A stretch of DNA of 64,000 nucleotides from Ancylobacter koreensis (GTDB lineage Bacteria > Pseudomonadota > Alphaproteobacteria > Rhizobiales > Xanthobacteraceae). The notes below the pieces were generated by a model. That model made no database searches, had not been told where the DNA came from, and was given only the letters and a program-made list of their open reading frames with translations. Positions 37,432-46,503 of the stretch are shown here, piece after piece. The DNA is taken from NCBI RefSeq assembly GCF_023016525.1, contig NZ_JALKCG010000004.1:1-64000 (forward strand), given 5' to 3'. Position 1 is the stretch's first letter. Each line of letters opens with the position of its first letter. A program made the position numbers and the translations under genes.

Positions 37432-38778
37432 ATGAGCACGCAAGGTACATCCCGCACGCTCTTCAAGGGCGGCACGCTCGTCACGATGGACAGGGTCACC
37501 GCCGCGCCTCCCGTCGGCGACCTGCTGGTGGAGAACGGGAAGATCGCCGCAATCGGCGCCGACCTGGCGGCGGACGGCGCCGAGGTCATCGACGCATCCG
37601 GCAGCATCGTCATGCCGGGCCTTGTCGACGCCCATCATCACATGTGGCTGGGCGTGATGCGCCGCCTGATACCGGACGTCGACGACCTCTTTGCCTATAT
37701 CGACGTCGTGGCCGAGAAGCTGGGCTCGCATTATCGCCCGCTCGACATGTATCTCAGCACGAAGCTGACGGCGCTCGCCTGCCTCGATGCCGGCATCACC
37801 ACCGTCATCGACGCCTGCCACTCCTCGCGCAGCCCCGAGCACACCGATGCGGCGCTCGATGCGCTCGACGGCAGCGGTATCCGCGCCCTGCACATGGTTG
37901 GCGCCGCGATGGACAAGAAGGCGTCGTCCGCCCACATCCCGGGTGATCTCAAGCGCCTTGCGGACAACTGGAACCGGGGCGACGGTCTGGTGCGGGTCGG
38001 GTCGTTCGGCCAGTTCAATCTCGACTGGTGGCGCGCCGCGCGTGCGCTCGACATGCGCATCCTTACCGAGTTCATCGGCGATCTCGCGGCGCTCGGCTCG
38101 GAATTCGACGAGCCGGGCCTGCTCGGGCCGCACAACATTTTCAACCACTGCACGCGCCTGCCGGAGGAGACCTGGCAGCGGCTCGCCGCCGCCGGGGTGA
38201 ACGTCACGGTCAATCCCCGCTCCGACGCCCTGTTCGGCTTCGACGACGAGAGCTTCGCCTATCAGCAGGCCATCGGCCACGGCCTGACGCCGGCGCTCGG
38301 CATCGACCTCGACACCGCCTTCGGCAGCGACCTGTTCGGCGAGATGCACGCGCTGTTCGGCCAGCAGCGCTCGGCGATGCGCTATCGCCGCTTCCGCAAG
38401 GAGCGAGATGTGCCGGCCCCGATCTCGGTCGCGGCCGTGCTGGAGGCCGCCACCGTCAACGGCGCCCGCGCCGCCGGCCTGCAGGACCGCATCGGCACGC
38501 TCGCGGTCGGTCGCGAGGCGGATATCATCATGGTGCGCACCGACGACGTGGCCGTCTTCCCGGTCAACGATGCGATCGGAACCATCGTGCAGGCGGTGGA
38601 ACGCGCCAATGTGGACACGGTGATGGTCGCGGGCGCGTTCCGCAAGCGCGGCGGCAAGCTGGTCGGCGTCGACCTGCCGAAATTGCAGGCCGAGGTGAAC
38701 GGCTCGCTCGGCCATCTGCTCGACGCCAGCGGCTACCGGCCGGCAGGTTCCGGGGTGCACGCGGACACGGCCGCCTGA
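37432..38778 (+). CDS. Amidohydrolase-superfamily protein (ATZ/TRZ/cytosine deaminase-like)
   Basis: A 448-aa metal-dependent hydrolase. The HxH motif is His68/His70 in GLVDAHHHMW, a further likely ligand is in IFNHCTRL, and the catalytic Asp is in GIDLDTAFGSDLF. The segment where the family usually has a metal His (strand 5) reads MRILTEFIGD, without His. The C-terminal part has the usual GTLAVGREADIIM. Family members deaminate or dechlorinate heterocycles; substrate is not evident. The ATG at 37432 is preferred over the longer open frame. It heads a gene set with an MFS transporter and an SDR, so it may belong to a catabolic pathway for a cyclic amine or ring compound (inference). Confidence 0.85.
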   Translation: MSTQGTSRTLFKGGTLVTMDRVTAAPPVGDLLVENGKIAAIGADLAADGAEVIDASGSIVMPGLVDAHHHMWLGVMRRLIPDVDDLFAYIDVVAEKLGSHYRPLDMYLSTKLTALACLDAGITTVIDACHSSRSPEHTDAALDALDGSGIRALHMVGAAMDKKASSAHIPGDLKRLADNWNRGDGLVRVGSFGQFNLDWWRAARALDMRILTEFIGDLAALGSEFDEPGLLGPHNIFNHCTRLPEETWQRLAAAGVNVTVNPRSDALFGFDDESFAYQQAIGHGLTPALGIDLDTAFGSDLFGEMHALFGQQRSAMRYRRFRKERDVPAPISVAAVLEAATVNGARAAGLQDRIGTLAVGREADIIMVRTDDVAVFPVNDAIGTIVQAVERANVDTVMVAGAFRKRGGKLVGVDLPKLQAEVNGSLGHLLDASGYRPAGSGVHADTAA

Positions 38779-38842
38779 AAAATCACAGCGGCCTCCTTCG
38801 CGGGCGGCGCTTCCATTTCCACGTTCATCTCAGGAGGCCTTC

Positions 38843-40042
38843 ATGTCGGCACTCGCCGTCAAGGGTGCGGGCCGGCCCGATGCCGCGCCGCAAATCCTTT
38901 CCCGTCCGGCACCGGGCATCATCGCGGCGCTGTTCTGCGGCTATCTCGCGGTCGGTCTGCCACTGCCGGTGGTCCCGCTCTTCGTGCACGAGAAGCTCGG
39001 CTTCTCCACCTTCGTCGTCGGTCTGGTGATCGGCATCCAGTTCCTCGCAACGGTGCTGACACGCGGCTATGCCGGCCGCCTGACCGATCATCACGGCGGC
39101 AGGTGCGCCGCGCTGCAGGGCGCGGTGGTGAGCGCGCTCGCCGGCCTACTCTACCTCGTCGCGGCGCTGCCCGGTCTTCCGCCTTCCGTCAGCCTGGCGA
39201 TCATCGTGGTGGGCCGGCTCGCGGCCGGTCTCGGCGAAAGCCAGTTCGTCACGGGCTGCGTGTCATGGTCCATCGCCTCGGTCGGGCCCCAGCGCGCCGG
39301 CATGTCGATGTCGTGGACCGGCATCGCCATGTTCGCCGCTCTCGCCATCGGCGCGCCCATCGGCATGCTGCTCTACCAGACCTCCGGCCTTGAGGCGGCG
39401 ATGATCGCCTGCATCGTCGCGCCGCTCGCCGCCGCCGGCCTCGCAGTTCGCGAGACCTCCTATGTGACGCCCGCCGGCCCGCGGCTGCCTTTCTACAAGG
39501 TCGTCGGCCAGATCTGGCGCGAGGGCCTCGGCCTCATGCTGCAAGGGGTCGGCCTGTCCGGGCTGACCGCCTTCGCCTCGCTCTATTTCGCGGCGCGCCA
39601 CTGGGACAATGCCGGCCTCGTCATGACCGCCTTCGGCGCCGGCTTCATCTTCGTGCGGGTGGTGCTCGGCAAGCTGCCCGACCGCATGAGCGGCTACCGT
39701 GTCGCGCTGTGGTCGCTGGCGATCGAGGCACTCGGTCAGGCGACGATATGGCTGGCGCCCAACGAGGTCGTGGCGCTCGCCGGCGCGCTGGTCACGGGCC
39801 TCGGCTGCGCGCTTGTTTTCCCGGCGCTCGGCGTCGAGGCGCTCAAGCGGGTGCCGCCGGCCAATCGCGGCAGCGCCATGGGCGCCTTCGTCGCGTTCCT
39901 CGACATCGCCTACGGCATTTCGGGGCCCGCCGCCGGCGTGATCGCCGGGCATTTCGGCTACGCCACCGTCTACCTCTTCGGCGCGGGCTCTGCCCTGGCC
40001 GGTGCGGCCCTGGTCGCCACCGCCCGGACCGTCCGTTCCTGA
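38843..40042 (+). CDS. MFS transporter, YhhS/YfcJ-like
   Basis: A 399-aa major-facilitator protein with about 12 hydrophobic segments between residues 25 and 395. The loop 2-3 motif is GYAGRLTDHHGGR (motif A variant). The pattern resembles the arabinose-efflux/YhhS group, often exporters. AGGAGG lies just before the start. It lies between the amidohydrolase and an SDR gene with small gaps and is likely co-expressed, possibly moving the pathway substrate or product. Confidence 0.88.
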   Translation: MSALAVKGAGRPDAAPQILSRPAPGIIAALFCGYLAVGLPLPVVPLFVHEKLGFSTFVVGLVIGIQFLATVLTRGYAGRLTDHHGGRCAALQGAVVSALAGLLYLVAALPGLPPSVSLAIIVVGRLAAGLGESQFVTGCVSWSIASVGPQRAGMSMSWTGIAMFAALAIGAPIGMLLYQTSGLEAAMIACIVAPLAAAGLAVRETSYVTPAGPRLPFYKVVGQIWREGLGLMLQGVGLSGLTAFASLYFAARHWDNAGLVMTAFGAGFIFVRVVLGKLPDRMSGYRVALWSLAIEALGQATIWLAPNEVVALAGALVTGLGCALVFPALGVEALKRVPPANRGSAMGAFVAFLDIAYGISGPAAGVIAGHFGYATVYLFGAGSALAGAALVATARTVRS

Positions 40043-40072
40043 ACCGTCATCATCGCGACAAGGAGAATACCC

Positions 40073-40867
40073 ATGTCCCGCATCTTCATTTCCGGCTCGT
40101 CGACGGGCCTCGGGCTGATGGCCGCTGAATGGCTCGCCCGGCGGGGGCACCGCGTCGTGCTGCACGCGCGCAATGCCGTGCGCGCAAACGATGCCCGCGC
40201 GGCCCTGCCGCAGGCCGAAGCGGTCTTGACGGGCGACGTCTCAACCATCGCCGGTACGCGGGAGGTCGCCACGCAGGTCAATGCGCTGGGCACGTTCGAC
40301 GCCGTGATCCACAACGCCGCCGTCGGCTATCGCGAGGCCCACAGGTTGACCGCCGACGGACTGCCGCACGTCTTCGCGATCAACACGCTGTCCGCCTATA
40401 TGCTGACGGCGCTGATCGAGCGTCCGAAGCGTCTGGTCTATCTCTCGTCGGGCATGCATCACCACGCCGGCGCCCATCTCGACGACATTCTGTGGCAGAA
40501 GCGGCGCTGGAACGGCTCGGAAGCCTATGCCGAGAGCAAGCTGCACGACGCCATGCTCGCCTTCGCCATCGCGCGCCGCTGGCCGGACGTCTTCGCCAAT
40601 GCGCTGGAGCCCGGCTGGGTACCGACCCGGATGGGCGGCCCCGGCGCGCCCGACGACATGGATCAGGCCCATCTCACCCAGGCCTGGCTCGCGGCCGGTG
40701 ACGATCCCCAAGCGGATGTGACGGGCCGGTATTTCTATCACATGAAGCGCATGGAGCCGAACCCGCAGGCGCTCGATACCGGCCTGCAGGATCGGCTGAT
40801 CGCGATCTGCGGGGAGATTTCGGGTGTTGCGTTGCCCCGGATTTCGCCGCCGGTCGCGCCGGCGTGA
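40073..40867 (+). CDS. SDR-family oxidoreductase
   Basis: A 264-aa SDR with the cofactor motif GSSTGLGLMAAEWLA, HNAAVGYREA in place of NNAG, YLSSGMH for the active-site Ser, and catalytic EAYAESKLH. The type with a His-rich segment after the Ser (MHHHAGAH) recalls proteins annotated as SDRs of unclear substrate. AAGGAG precedes the start. Third gene of the amidohydrolase-MFS-SDR set. Confidence 0.87.
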   Translation: MSRIFISGSSTGLGLMAAEWLARRGHRVVLHARNAVRANDARAALPQAEAVLTGDVSTIAGTREVATQVNALGTFDAVIHNAAVGYREAHRLTADGLPHVFAINTLSAYMLTALIERPKRLVYLSSGMHHHAGAHLDDILWQKRRWNGSEAYAESKLHDAMLAFAIARRWPDVFANALEPGWVPTRMGGPGAPDDMDQAHLTQAWLAAGDDPQADVTGRYFYHMKRMEPNPQALDTGLQDRLIAICGEISGVALPRISPPVAPA

Positions 40868-40889
40868 CCTCGGGCGTGGTCAAGGGGCG

Positions 40890-41600
40890 TCAGGCCGGCG
40901 CGGTAGCCGCGGCGTGACGGGCTGCCTTCCAGGCCTTCACGTAATCGACGAAGGCCCGGAACGCCGCCGAGGGATGGCGCTGGCGGGGATAGTAAAGCGC
41001 CTCGCCGTCGAAAGGCGGCGTCCAGTCCGCGAGCACCTGGACGAGCCGGCCGTCGGCGAGGAACGCCTCGGCCTCGCGGCGCTCGACATAGGCGAGGCCC
41101 AGCCCGGCGGCCGCAGCCTTGGCCGCGAGAACCGTTGTCCCGAGGATCAGGCGTCCGGTGACGTCTACCTCCGGGCCCTCGCCATCCTTGCCGAGATGCC
41201 AGGCCATGACCGCGCCGCTCGGCAGCCGGGCGCGGAGGCATTGGTGGGCGAGAAGGTCGCCCGGCGTCTGCGGAACGCCGGCGAAGTCGAGATAGGCCGG
41301 GGCGCCGACGATCACCAGCGCCTCCTCGATGCCGAGAGGCAGCGCCACCATGTCCTGCGGCACGACGGAGGAAAGGCGCAGTCCTGCGTCGAAACCTTCC
41401 GCGATGATGTCGACCAGTCGTCCATTGGTCACAAGGTCGATGCGGACGTCGGGATAGTCGGCCATGAAGCCGGCGATGATCGGCAGCAGCCGGTCCGCGC
41501 CCCATGTGGACGCATTGAGGCGGATGAGCCCGGCGGGCCGGTCGCGCAGCTCGTGCACGCCTTCGATGGCCTCGGTGATTTCGGCAAGTGCCGGCCGCAC
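40890..41600 (-). pseudogene. LysR regulator remnant lacking the HTH
   Basis: A clear LysR effector domain (GLIRLNASTWGADRLLPIIA, then DVRIDLVTNGRLVDI) opening with LRPALAEI-type sequence at the very edge. The N-terminal helix-turn-helix, normally about 85 residues, is absent. Upstream, the same DNA codes the middle of an SDR on the other strand. It cannot bind DNA as a regulator. The frame itself is open to the stop at 40890, so the truncation seems recent. Confidence 0.8.
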
Positions 41601-42097
41601 GGGCGGTGCTTCCGCATCTGCGCGCCAATCGCGCCGGCACCATCGTCAATGTCAGCTCGGGCGCGGGAGCCATCGGCTTTCCGATGGCATCTATCTACAG
41701 CGCCTCGAAATTCGCGCTGGAAGGTTGGTCGGAGGGGCTCTCCTATGAACTGGGCTCCCTCGGCATCAGGGTGAAGCTCGTCGAGCCCGGCGCCGCGCCG
41801 CAGACGAAGTTCATCGCGCGAATGAGCGGCGAGGGCGCCACCCTCCAGCCTGTCGCAGACTATGTGCCGTTCCTTGAGCACATCGGCCGGGTCTATGGCG
41901 GCATGGCCGAGGCACCCGATGCCGACGCGGTGCAAAAGGTGGTCGCGGCGATCTTCGAGGCCGCCACTGACGGCACCGACCGGCTGCGCTATGCGCCAAC
42001 GAACGACATAGCCCCGCTGCTGGCGGCTCGGCGGGGGGCTTCGGAGGAGGCGTATCGCGCGTTGACGCGCCGCCTGTTCGTCTCCGGCGAGGCTTAG
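41588..42097 (+). pseudogene. SDR remnant lacking the Rossmann N-terminus
   Basis: It starts inside an SDR at ARAVLPHLRANRAGTIVNVS and keeps the catalytic SASKFAL Tyr/Lys region and the C-terminus. The first about 115 residues, with the NAD(P) Gly-rich motif, are missing. The break coincides with the LysR truncation on the opposite strand, so one deletion probably removed the N-termini of a divergent pair. Enzymatic activity is very unlikely. Confidence 0.8.
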
Positions 42098-42153
42098 AGG
42101 CCATGGGTGCCGGCACGCCGTCCTCGCGCGAGGGCGGGCGTGCCGGCGCACCC

Positions 42154-42567
42154 TCAGCTTCTGATCCGCCGCCCGGCATTGCCGCTCATGGCGCCCTCGG
42201 GGTCGCCGGCCGGGGAGGTCTTGCGGCGCCGCTTCGCCGGTACCTCCAGCGTGCGGTGGATGGTCTCGATTTCGCTGACGGGCTCGTTGTCGCCGCCGGT
42301 ATCGGACTCGGGACTGGCGCGGTGCGGGATCTGCATCTCACCCTGATCGGTCAAGGTCGGGAACTCGCCGGCATTGGTCAGCGCCTCGATGGGCTCGGGC
42401 GGCGCCTCGGCGGCGTCCACGGGTCGGAACGCCTCCGGGCGCCCCTCCTCGATTGCGACGATCTCCTTGGCCTGAAACCAGTGGCTGTCGGCGCGCCCGT
42501 CCGGGCGGCCTTCCTCTTCCCACAGGCGGTGTGCCCGTTCACGGATGCGGTGTTCTCGCTCGTCCAT
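42154..42567 (-). CDS. DUF2934 domain protein
   Basis: A 137-aa acidic/basic mixed protein with the DUF2934 motif at the start (MDEREHRIRERAHRLWEEEG, then RPDGRADSHWFQA). The remainder is disordered-looking, ending in a basic KRRRK segment. DUF2934 proteins are common in alphaproteobacteria and uncharacterised. A GGAAC-N17-CGTT promoter ends 27 bp upstream, and GGAGAT serves as ribosome site. This suggests sigma-EcfG control and a general stress role. Confidence 0.85.
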   Translation of the reverse strand: MDEREHRIRERAHRLWEEEGRPDGRADSHWFQAKEIVAIEEGRPEAFRPVDAAEAPPEPIEALTNAGEFPTLTDQGEMQIPHRASPESDTGGDNEPVSEIETIHRTLEVPAKRRRKTSPAGDPEGAMSGNAGRRIRS

Positions 42568-42593
42568 CGTGATCTCCCGATTCCTGCGGCATG

Positions 42594-42619
42594 AACGTCC
42601 GGAGGAAGGGCGGCGTTCC
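42594..42619 (-). promoter_or_regulatory. Sigma-EcfG-type promoter for DUF2934 gene
   Basis: On the minus strand, GGAAC (42615-42619), 17 bases, CGTT (42594-42597). This matches the alphaproteobacterial general-stress promoter consensus GGAAC-N16/17-CGTT exactly and lies 27 bp before the start codon. Confidence 0.8.
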
Positions 42620-42690
42620 GGCCGTCCGCCTCCATTGCGCGCTTTCGTGTTCCGAGCCCGAAGCTGTTCTATCATTGCGCTCGGCGTACC

Positions 42691-42715
42691 GGAACTTTTC
42701 ACGGATTCGGGCGTT
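42691..42715 (+). promoter_or_regulatory. Sigma-EcfG-type promoter for hybrid kinase
   Basis: GGAAC (42691-42695), 16 bases, CGTT (42712-42715), a perfect match to the general-stress consensus, 65 bp upstream of the ATG at 42780. It is back-to-back with the EcfG promoter of the DUF2934 gene. Confidence 0.8.
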
Positions 42716-42779
42716 TGAGCGGGTCGGGTATAGTGACGGCGTTCCAGTGCGCGCGTGTCCGGTGCCCCGGGGGGAGTGA

Positions 42780-45700
42780 ATGGGGCCTGAACGCCGTGAG
42801 ATCGACGGGCCTGCCGCGCATCCTTTTCTTGCCGGAGGCGGCGAGATGGCGCGGCGGATCGCCTTGTATCCCTGGGACGCAACGCCGATAGGGCCGCTTA
42901 CTAGCTGGCCGCCCAGCCTGCGCAACACCGTGAACCTGATGCTCCCCAGCCCGGTGCCGCTCGTGCTGCTGTGGGGCGAGCAGGGCGTGATGATCTACAA
43001 CGACGCCTATTCGGTGTTCGCCGGGGGGCGCGACAGCCGCCTGCTGGGCTCCAATGTGCGCGAGGGTTGGCCCGAGGTCGCCGACTTCAACGACAATGTC
43101 ATGCGCGTGGGGCTCGCGGGCGGTACGCTGAGCTACCGCGACTTTCCCCTGACCCTGCACCGCGCTGGCGAGCCCGAGCAGGTCTGGCTCAATCTCGACT
43201 ATTCGCCGGTGGCCGACGATACCGGCCAGCCGGCGGGCGTCATCGCCGTCGTCGTCGAGGTCACGGAGGCTCACCGCACCCGCGTGGCGCTGGAGGCGAG
43301 CGAGGCGCGGCTGCGCTTTCTCGACGGTCTCGGCCGGGCGGTGGCCGGCAGCCTCGACGCCGACGAGATACTGGCGATCACCACCCGGCTCACGGCCAAG
43401 GAACTCGGCCTGTCGAGCTGCGCCTATGCCGACATGGATGAGGACGAGGACGGCTTCACCATTCGCGGCAACTGGCACGCGGAAGGATCGCCCTCCCTGC
43501 TCGGCCATTACAGCCTCGCCGATTTCGGCGCCCGCGCAGTGGAAGAGCTGCGTGCCGGGCGACCTCTGGTCATCGCCGACAATGCGGTGGAATTGCCGGA
43601 GGCGGCAGCGCGGGCCTTCCAGTCCATCGGCATCGCCGCCACCGTGTGCATGCCCCTCGTCAAGGAAGGACGGCTCACCGCGCTGATGGCGGTGCACGAC
43701 AAGGCGCCCCACCGCTGGACGGCAGAGGAGGTGGCGCTCATCCGCGAGGTCACGGAGCGTTCGTGGGCACATATCCAGCGCGCCGGCGCCGAAGGGCTGA
43801 TGCGGGCGCGCGAGGCCCATCACCGTCAGATCCTCGACAGCACGGTGGATTACGGCATCGTCGCCACCGATCTTGACGGGTGCATCACGCTGTGGAACCG
43901 GGGTGCGGCCGGCATGCTCGGCTGGAGCGAGGCCGAGATGCTCGGCCGCCCGATGGCGGATTTCTTCACCCCCGAGGACCGCGAACTCGGCCGGCCGGAG
44001 GCCAAGCGCGCCGAGGCGCTGGAGACTGGCCGCGCCCATGATGCGCGCTGGCACCTGCTCAAGTCGGGCGACCGCTTCTGGGGGCTCAGCGAAATGGCGC
44101 CGCTGCGCGACGACCGCGGCACGCCGATCGGCTTCGTCAAGCTCATCCGCGACCGCACCGAGGAATACCGGGCGCAGATGGCGCTGCAGCGGAGCGAGGA
44201 ACATCTGCGCCGCGCTCAGGCGGCGGGGGGTGTCGGGCTGTTCTCGGTCGACATCGCGGCCAATCTCATCAGCGCGACGCCGGAGTTCTGCCGCATCTTC
44301 GGTTTCCCTCCGGCGGACGAGATTCCGACCTCGGCCGTCGAGGAGCTGGTTCTGCCGGAGGATGCCGGCATCATTTCCAGCCCGGCGAAGCGGCGGGCTG
44401 GCGAAGCCCCGCTCGACGTCGAATACCGCATCCGCCGGAGGGACGACGGCGAGCTGCGCATCATCGCCCGCAAGGCCGAGTATGAGCGCGACGAGGACGG
44501 CCGGCCCGTGCGCATGGTGGGCGCGGTGCAGGACGTCACCGAGCGCCGGCGCATCCAGTCGGCGCTGGAGAAGAGCGAGGCGCAGTTCAGCGCGTTGGCG
44601 CAGAACATGCCCAACCAGGTGTGGACCGCCCGCGCCGACGGCCGGCTCGACTGGTTCAACGATCAGGTCTACGCCTTCAGCGGCGCGGCGCGCGGCTCGC
44701 TCGAAGGGGAGGGCTGGACCCGGCTCGTGCACCCCGACGACGTGCCGGCGACGCTCCAGCGCTGGGTTGCGGCGCTCGCCTCGGGCGAGACCTACGAGAC
44801 CCAGTTCCGCCTGCGCGACGCCGCCGGTGTCTATCGCTGGCATCTGGCGCGCGCCGTGCCGCTGTTCGACGCGCGCGGTGTCATCACAGCGTGGATCGGC
44901 ACCAATACCGAGATCGACGCGCAGAAGCGCACCGAGGAGGCCTATGCGCAGGATCGCGACCGGCTCTGGACGATCAGCCAGGACCTGATGCTGGTCTGCG
45001 ATTTCGAGGGCGTGATCACGGCGGTCAATCCCTCCGCCCAGCGCCTGCTCGGCTGGGACGAGGCGGAGATGGTGGGCCGCAGCGTCGTCGACTTCCTGCA
45101 TCCCGACGATGTCGAGGCGAGCATGCGCGAGCTGTCCCGCTCGACCGCCGGCGTCACCACCTATGCCTTCGAGAACCGCTACCGCACCAAGCCCGGCGAG
45201 TTCCGGCTGCTGGCGTGGAGCGCGGTGCCCCATGACGGGCGCGTCCATGCCGTCGGCCGCGACATCACCGACCAGCGCGCGGTGGAGGATGCGCTGCGCC
45301 AGAGCCAGAAGATGGAGGCGGTCGGCCAGCTCACCGGCGGCATCGCGCACGACTTCAACAATCTGCTTCAGGGCATATCCGGCAGCCTCGATATTCTGGG
45401 CAACCGCATTGCGCAGGGCCGGCTCGACGACCTCAGCCGCTGGCTGGCGGGGGCGCGCATGTCGGCGGAGCGGGCGGCGGCCCTCACCCATCGCCTGCTC
45501 GCCTTCTCGCGCCGGCAACCGCTGGACCCGCGCCCGGTGCGGGCCAACCCGCTGGTCTCCTCGCTGGAGGACATGCTCCGGCGCACGCTCGGCGAGCGCA
45601 TCGAGCTGGAACTGGTGCTGGCGGCCGGTCTGTGGCTGACGCGCTGCGACCCGAACCAGCTCGAAAGCGCGATCCTCAACCTTGCCATCAACGCACGCGA

Positions 45701-46439
45701 CGCCATGCCGGGAGGCGGCAAGCTCACCATCGAGACCTGCAACGCTCATCTCGACAGCCATTACGCGGCGCGCCAGCGCGATGTGAAGCCCGGCCAGTAT
45801 GTGTGCATCTGCGTGACCGATACGGGCGCGGGCATGAGCCGGGAGGTGATGGCGCGGGCCTTCGAGCCCTTCTTCACCACCAAGCCGATCGGGCAGGGCA
45901 CGGGGCTCGGCCTGTCGATGATCTACGGCTTCACCCGCCAGTCCGAAGGCTATGCCCGCATCTATTCGGAACTCGGGCAGGGCACCACGGTGAAGCTCTA
46001 CCTGCCGCGCTACCGCGGCCCCGACGAGGCGGAGGAGGACGCCGACCGGCCGCAGGACGTGCCCGGCTCGGATGCCGGCGAGGTCGTCCTCGTGGTAGAG
46101 GACGAGCCGGTCGTACGCGGCCTGATCGTCGAGGTGCTGAGCGAGTTCGGCTACCGGGCCATCGAGGCGGCGGACGGGCCGACGGGGCTCGCCATCCTGC
46201 AGTCCGACCGGCGCATCGACCTGCTGATCACCGACATCGGCTTGCCCGGCCTCAACGGACGGCAGGTTGCCGATGGCGGGCGGCTGGCGCGGCCGAAGCT
46301 GAAGGTGCTGTTCATGACCGGCTATGCCGAGAATGCGGCGCTGGCCTCCGGCTTCCTCGAACCGGGCATGGCGATGATCACCAAGCCCTTCGCCATGGAC
46401 GTCCTGGCCAAGCGCATCCGCGAGATCATCGAGGGATAG
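42780..46439 (+). CDS. Hybrid sensor kinase: PAS-GAF-4xPAS-HisKA-HATPase-REC
   Basis: 1219 aa, all cytoplasmic. An N-terminal PAS-like domain (about 35-165, after WPPSLRNTVNLML), GAF (185-330) and four more PAS domains (about 345-465, 475-595, 605-725, 735-840). The HisKA His857 is in IAHDFNNLLQ; the ATPase has N (NLAINARDAM), G1 (DTGAGM) and G2 (GTGLGLSM). The C-terminal receiver has phosphoacceptor Asp1152 in LLITDIGLPG and Lys in MITKPFA. The His box type with a terminal REC is typical of kinases that regulate through the REC or a histidine phosphotransferase. There is no output domain. The perfect EcfG promoter places it in the stress regulon. An internal ATG at 42846 is an alternative start. 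Confidence 0.92.
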   Translation: MGPERREIDGPAAHPFLAGGGEMARRIALYPWDATPIGPLTSWPPSLRNTVNLMLPSPVPLVLLWGEQGVMIYNDAYSVFAGGRDSRLLGSNVREGWPEVADFNDNVMRVGLAGGTLSYRDFPLTLHRAGEPEQVWLNLDYSPVADDTGQPAGVIAVVVEVTEAHRTRVALEASEARLRFLDGLGRAVAGSLDADEILAITTRLTAKELGLSSCAYADMDEDEDGFTIRGNWHAEGSPSLLGHYSLADFGARAVEELRAGRPLVIADNAVELPEAAARAFQSIGIAATVCMPLVKEGRLTALMAVHDKAPHRWTAEEVALIREVTERSWAHIQRAGAEGLMRAREAHHRQILDSTVDYGIVATDLDGCITLWNRGAAGMLGWSEAEMLGRPMADFFTPEDRELGRPEAKRAEALETGRAHDARWHLLKSGDRFWGLSEMAPLRDDRGTPIGFVKLIRDRTEEYRAQMALQRSEEHLRRAQAAGGVGLFSVDIAANLISATPEFCRIFGFPPADEIPTSAVEELVLPEDAGIISSPAKRRAGEAPLDVEYRIRRRDDGELRIIARKAEYERDEDGRPVRMVGAVQDVTERRRIQSALEKSEAQFSALAQNMPNQVWTARADGRLDWFNDQVYAFSGAARGSLEGEGWTRLVHPDDVPATLQRWVAALASGETYETQFRLRDAAGVYRWHLARAVPLFDARGVITAWIGTNTEIDAQKRTEEAYAQDRDRLWTISQDLMLVCDFEGVITAVNPSAQRLLGWDEAEMVGRSVVDFLHPDDVEASMRELSRSTAGVTTYAFENRYRTKPGEFRLLAWSAVPHDGRVHAVGRDITDQRAVEDALRQSQKMEAVGQLTGGIAHDFNNLLQGISGSLDILGNRIAQGRLDDLSRWLAGARMSAERAAALTHRLLAFSRRQPLDPRPVRANPLVSSLEDMLRRTLGERIELELVLAAGLWLTRCDPNQLESAILNLAINARDAMPGGGKLTIETCNAHLDSHYAARQRDVKPGQYVCICVTDTGAGMSREVMARAFEPFFTTKPIGQGTGLGLSMIYGFTRQSEGYARIYSELGQGTTVKLYLPRYRGPDEAEEDADRPQDVPGSDAGEVVLVVEDEPVVRGLIVEVLSEFGYRAIEAADGPTGLAILQSDRRIDLLITDIGLPGLNGRQVADGGRLARPKLKVLFMTGYAENAALASGFLEPGMAMITKPFAMDVLAKRIREIIEG

Positions 46440-46462
46440 GCAGCGCGTTCATCGAGGGAAGA

Positions 46463-46488
46463 CCTGCCCCGCCATGCGCCGGGGCAGG
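46463..46488. terminator. Hairpin between convergent kinase and cytochrome genes
   Basis: CCTGCCCCG/CGGGGCAGG, a perfect 9-bp stem with an 8-nt loop, between two convergent stop codons. No T-run on either side, so it is a hairpin-type or Rho-assisted bidirectional end. Confidence 0.5.
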
Positions 46489-46503
46489 CCGGTCGCCCGC
46501 CCG

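Noticed and set aside
42699..45761. A 1020-codon open frame antisense to the hybrid kinase
   Set aside because: The plus strand has unmistakable PAS, GAF, HisKA and ATPase motifs; the antisense frame is compositionally a shadow and would cover the promoter region.
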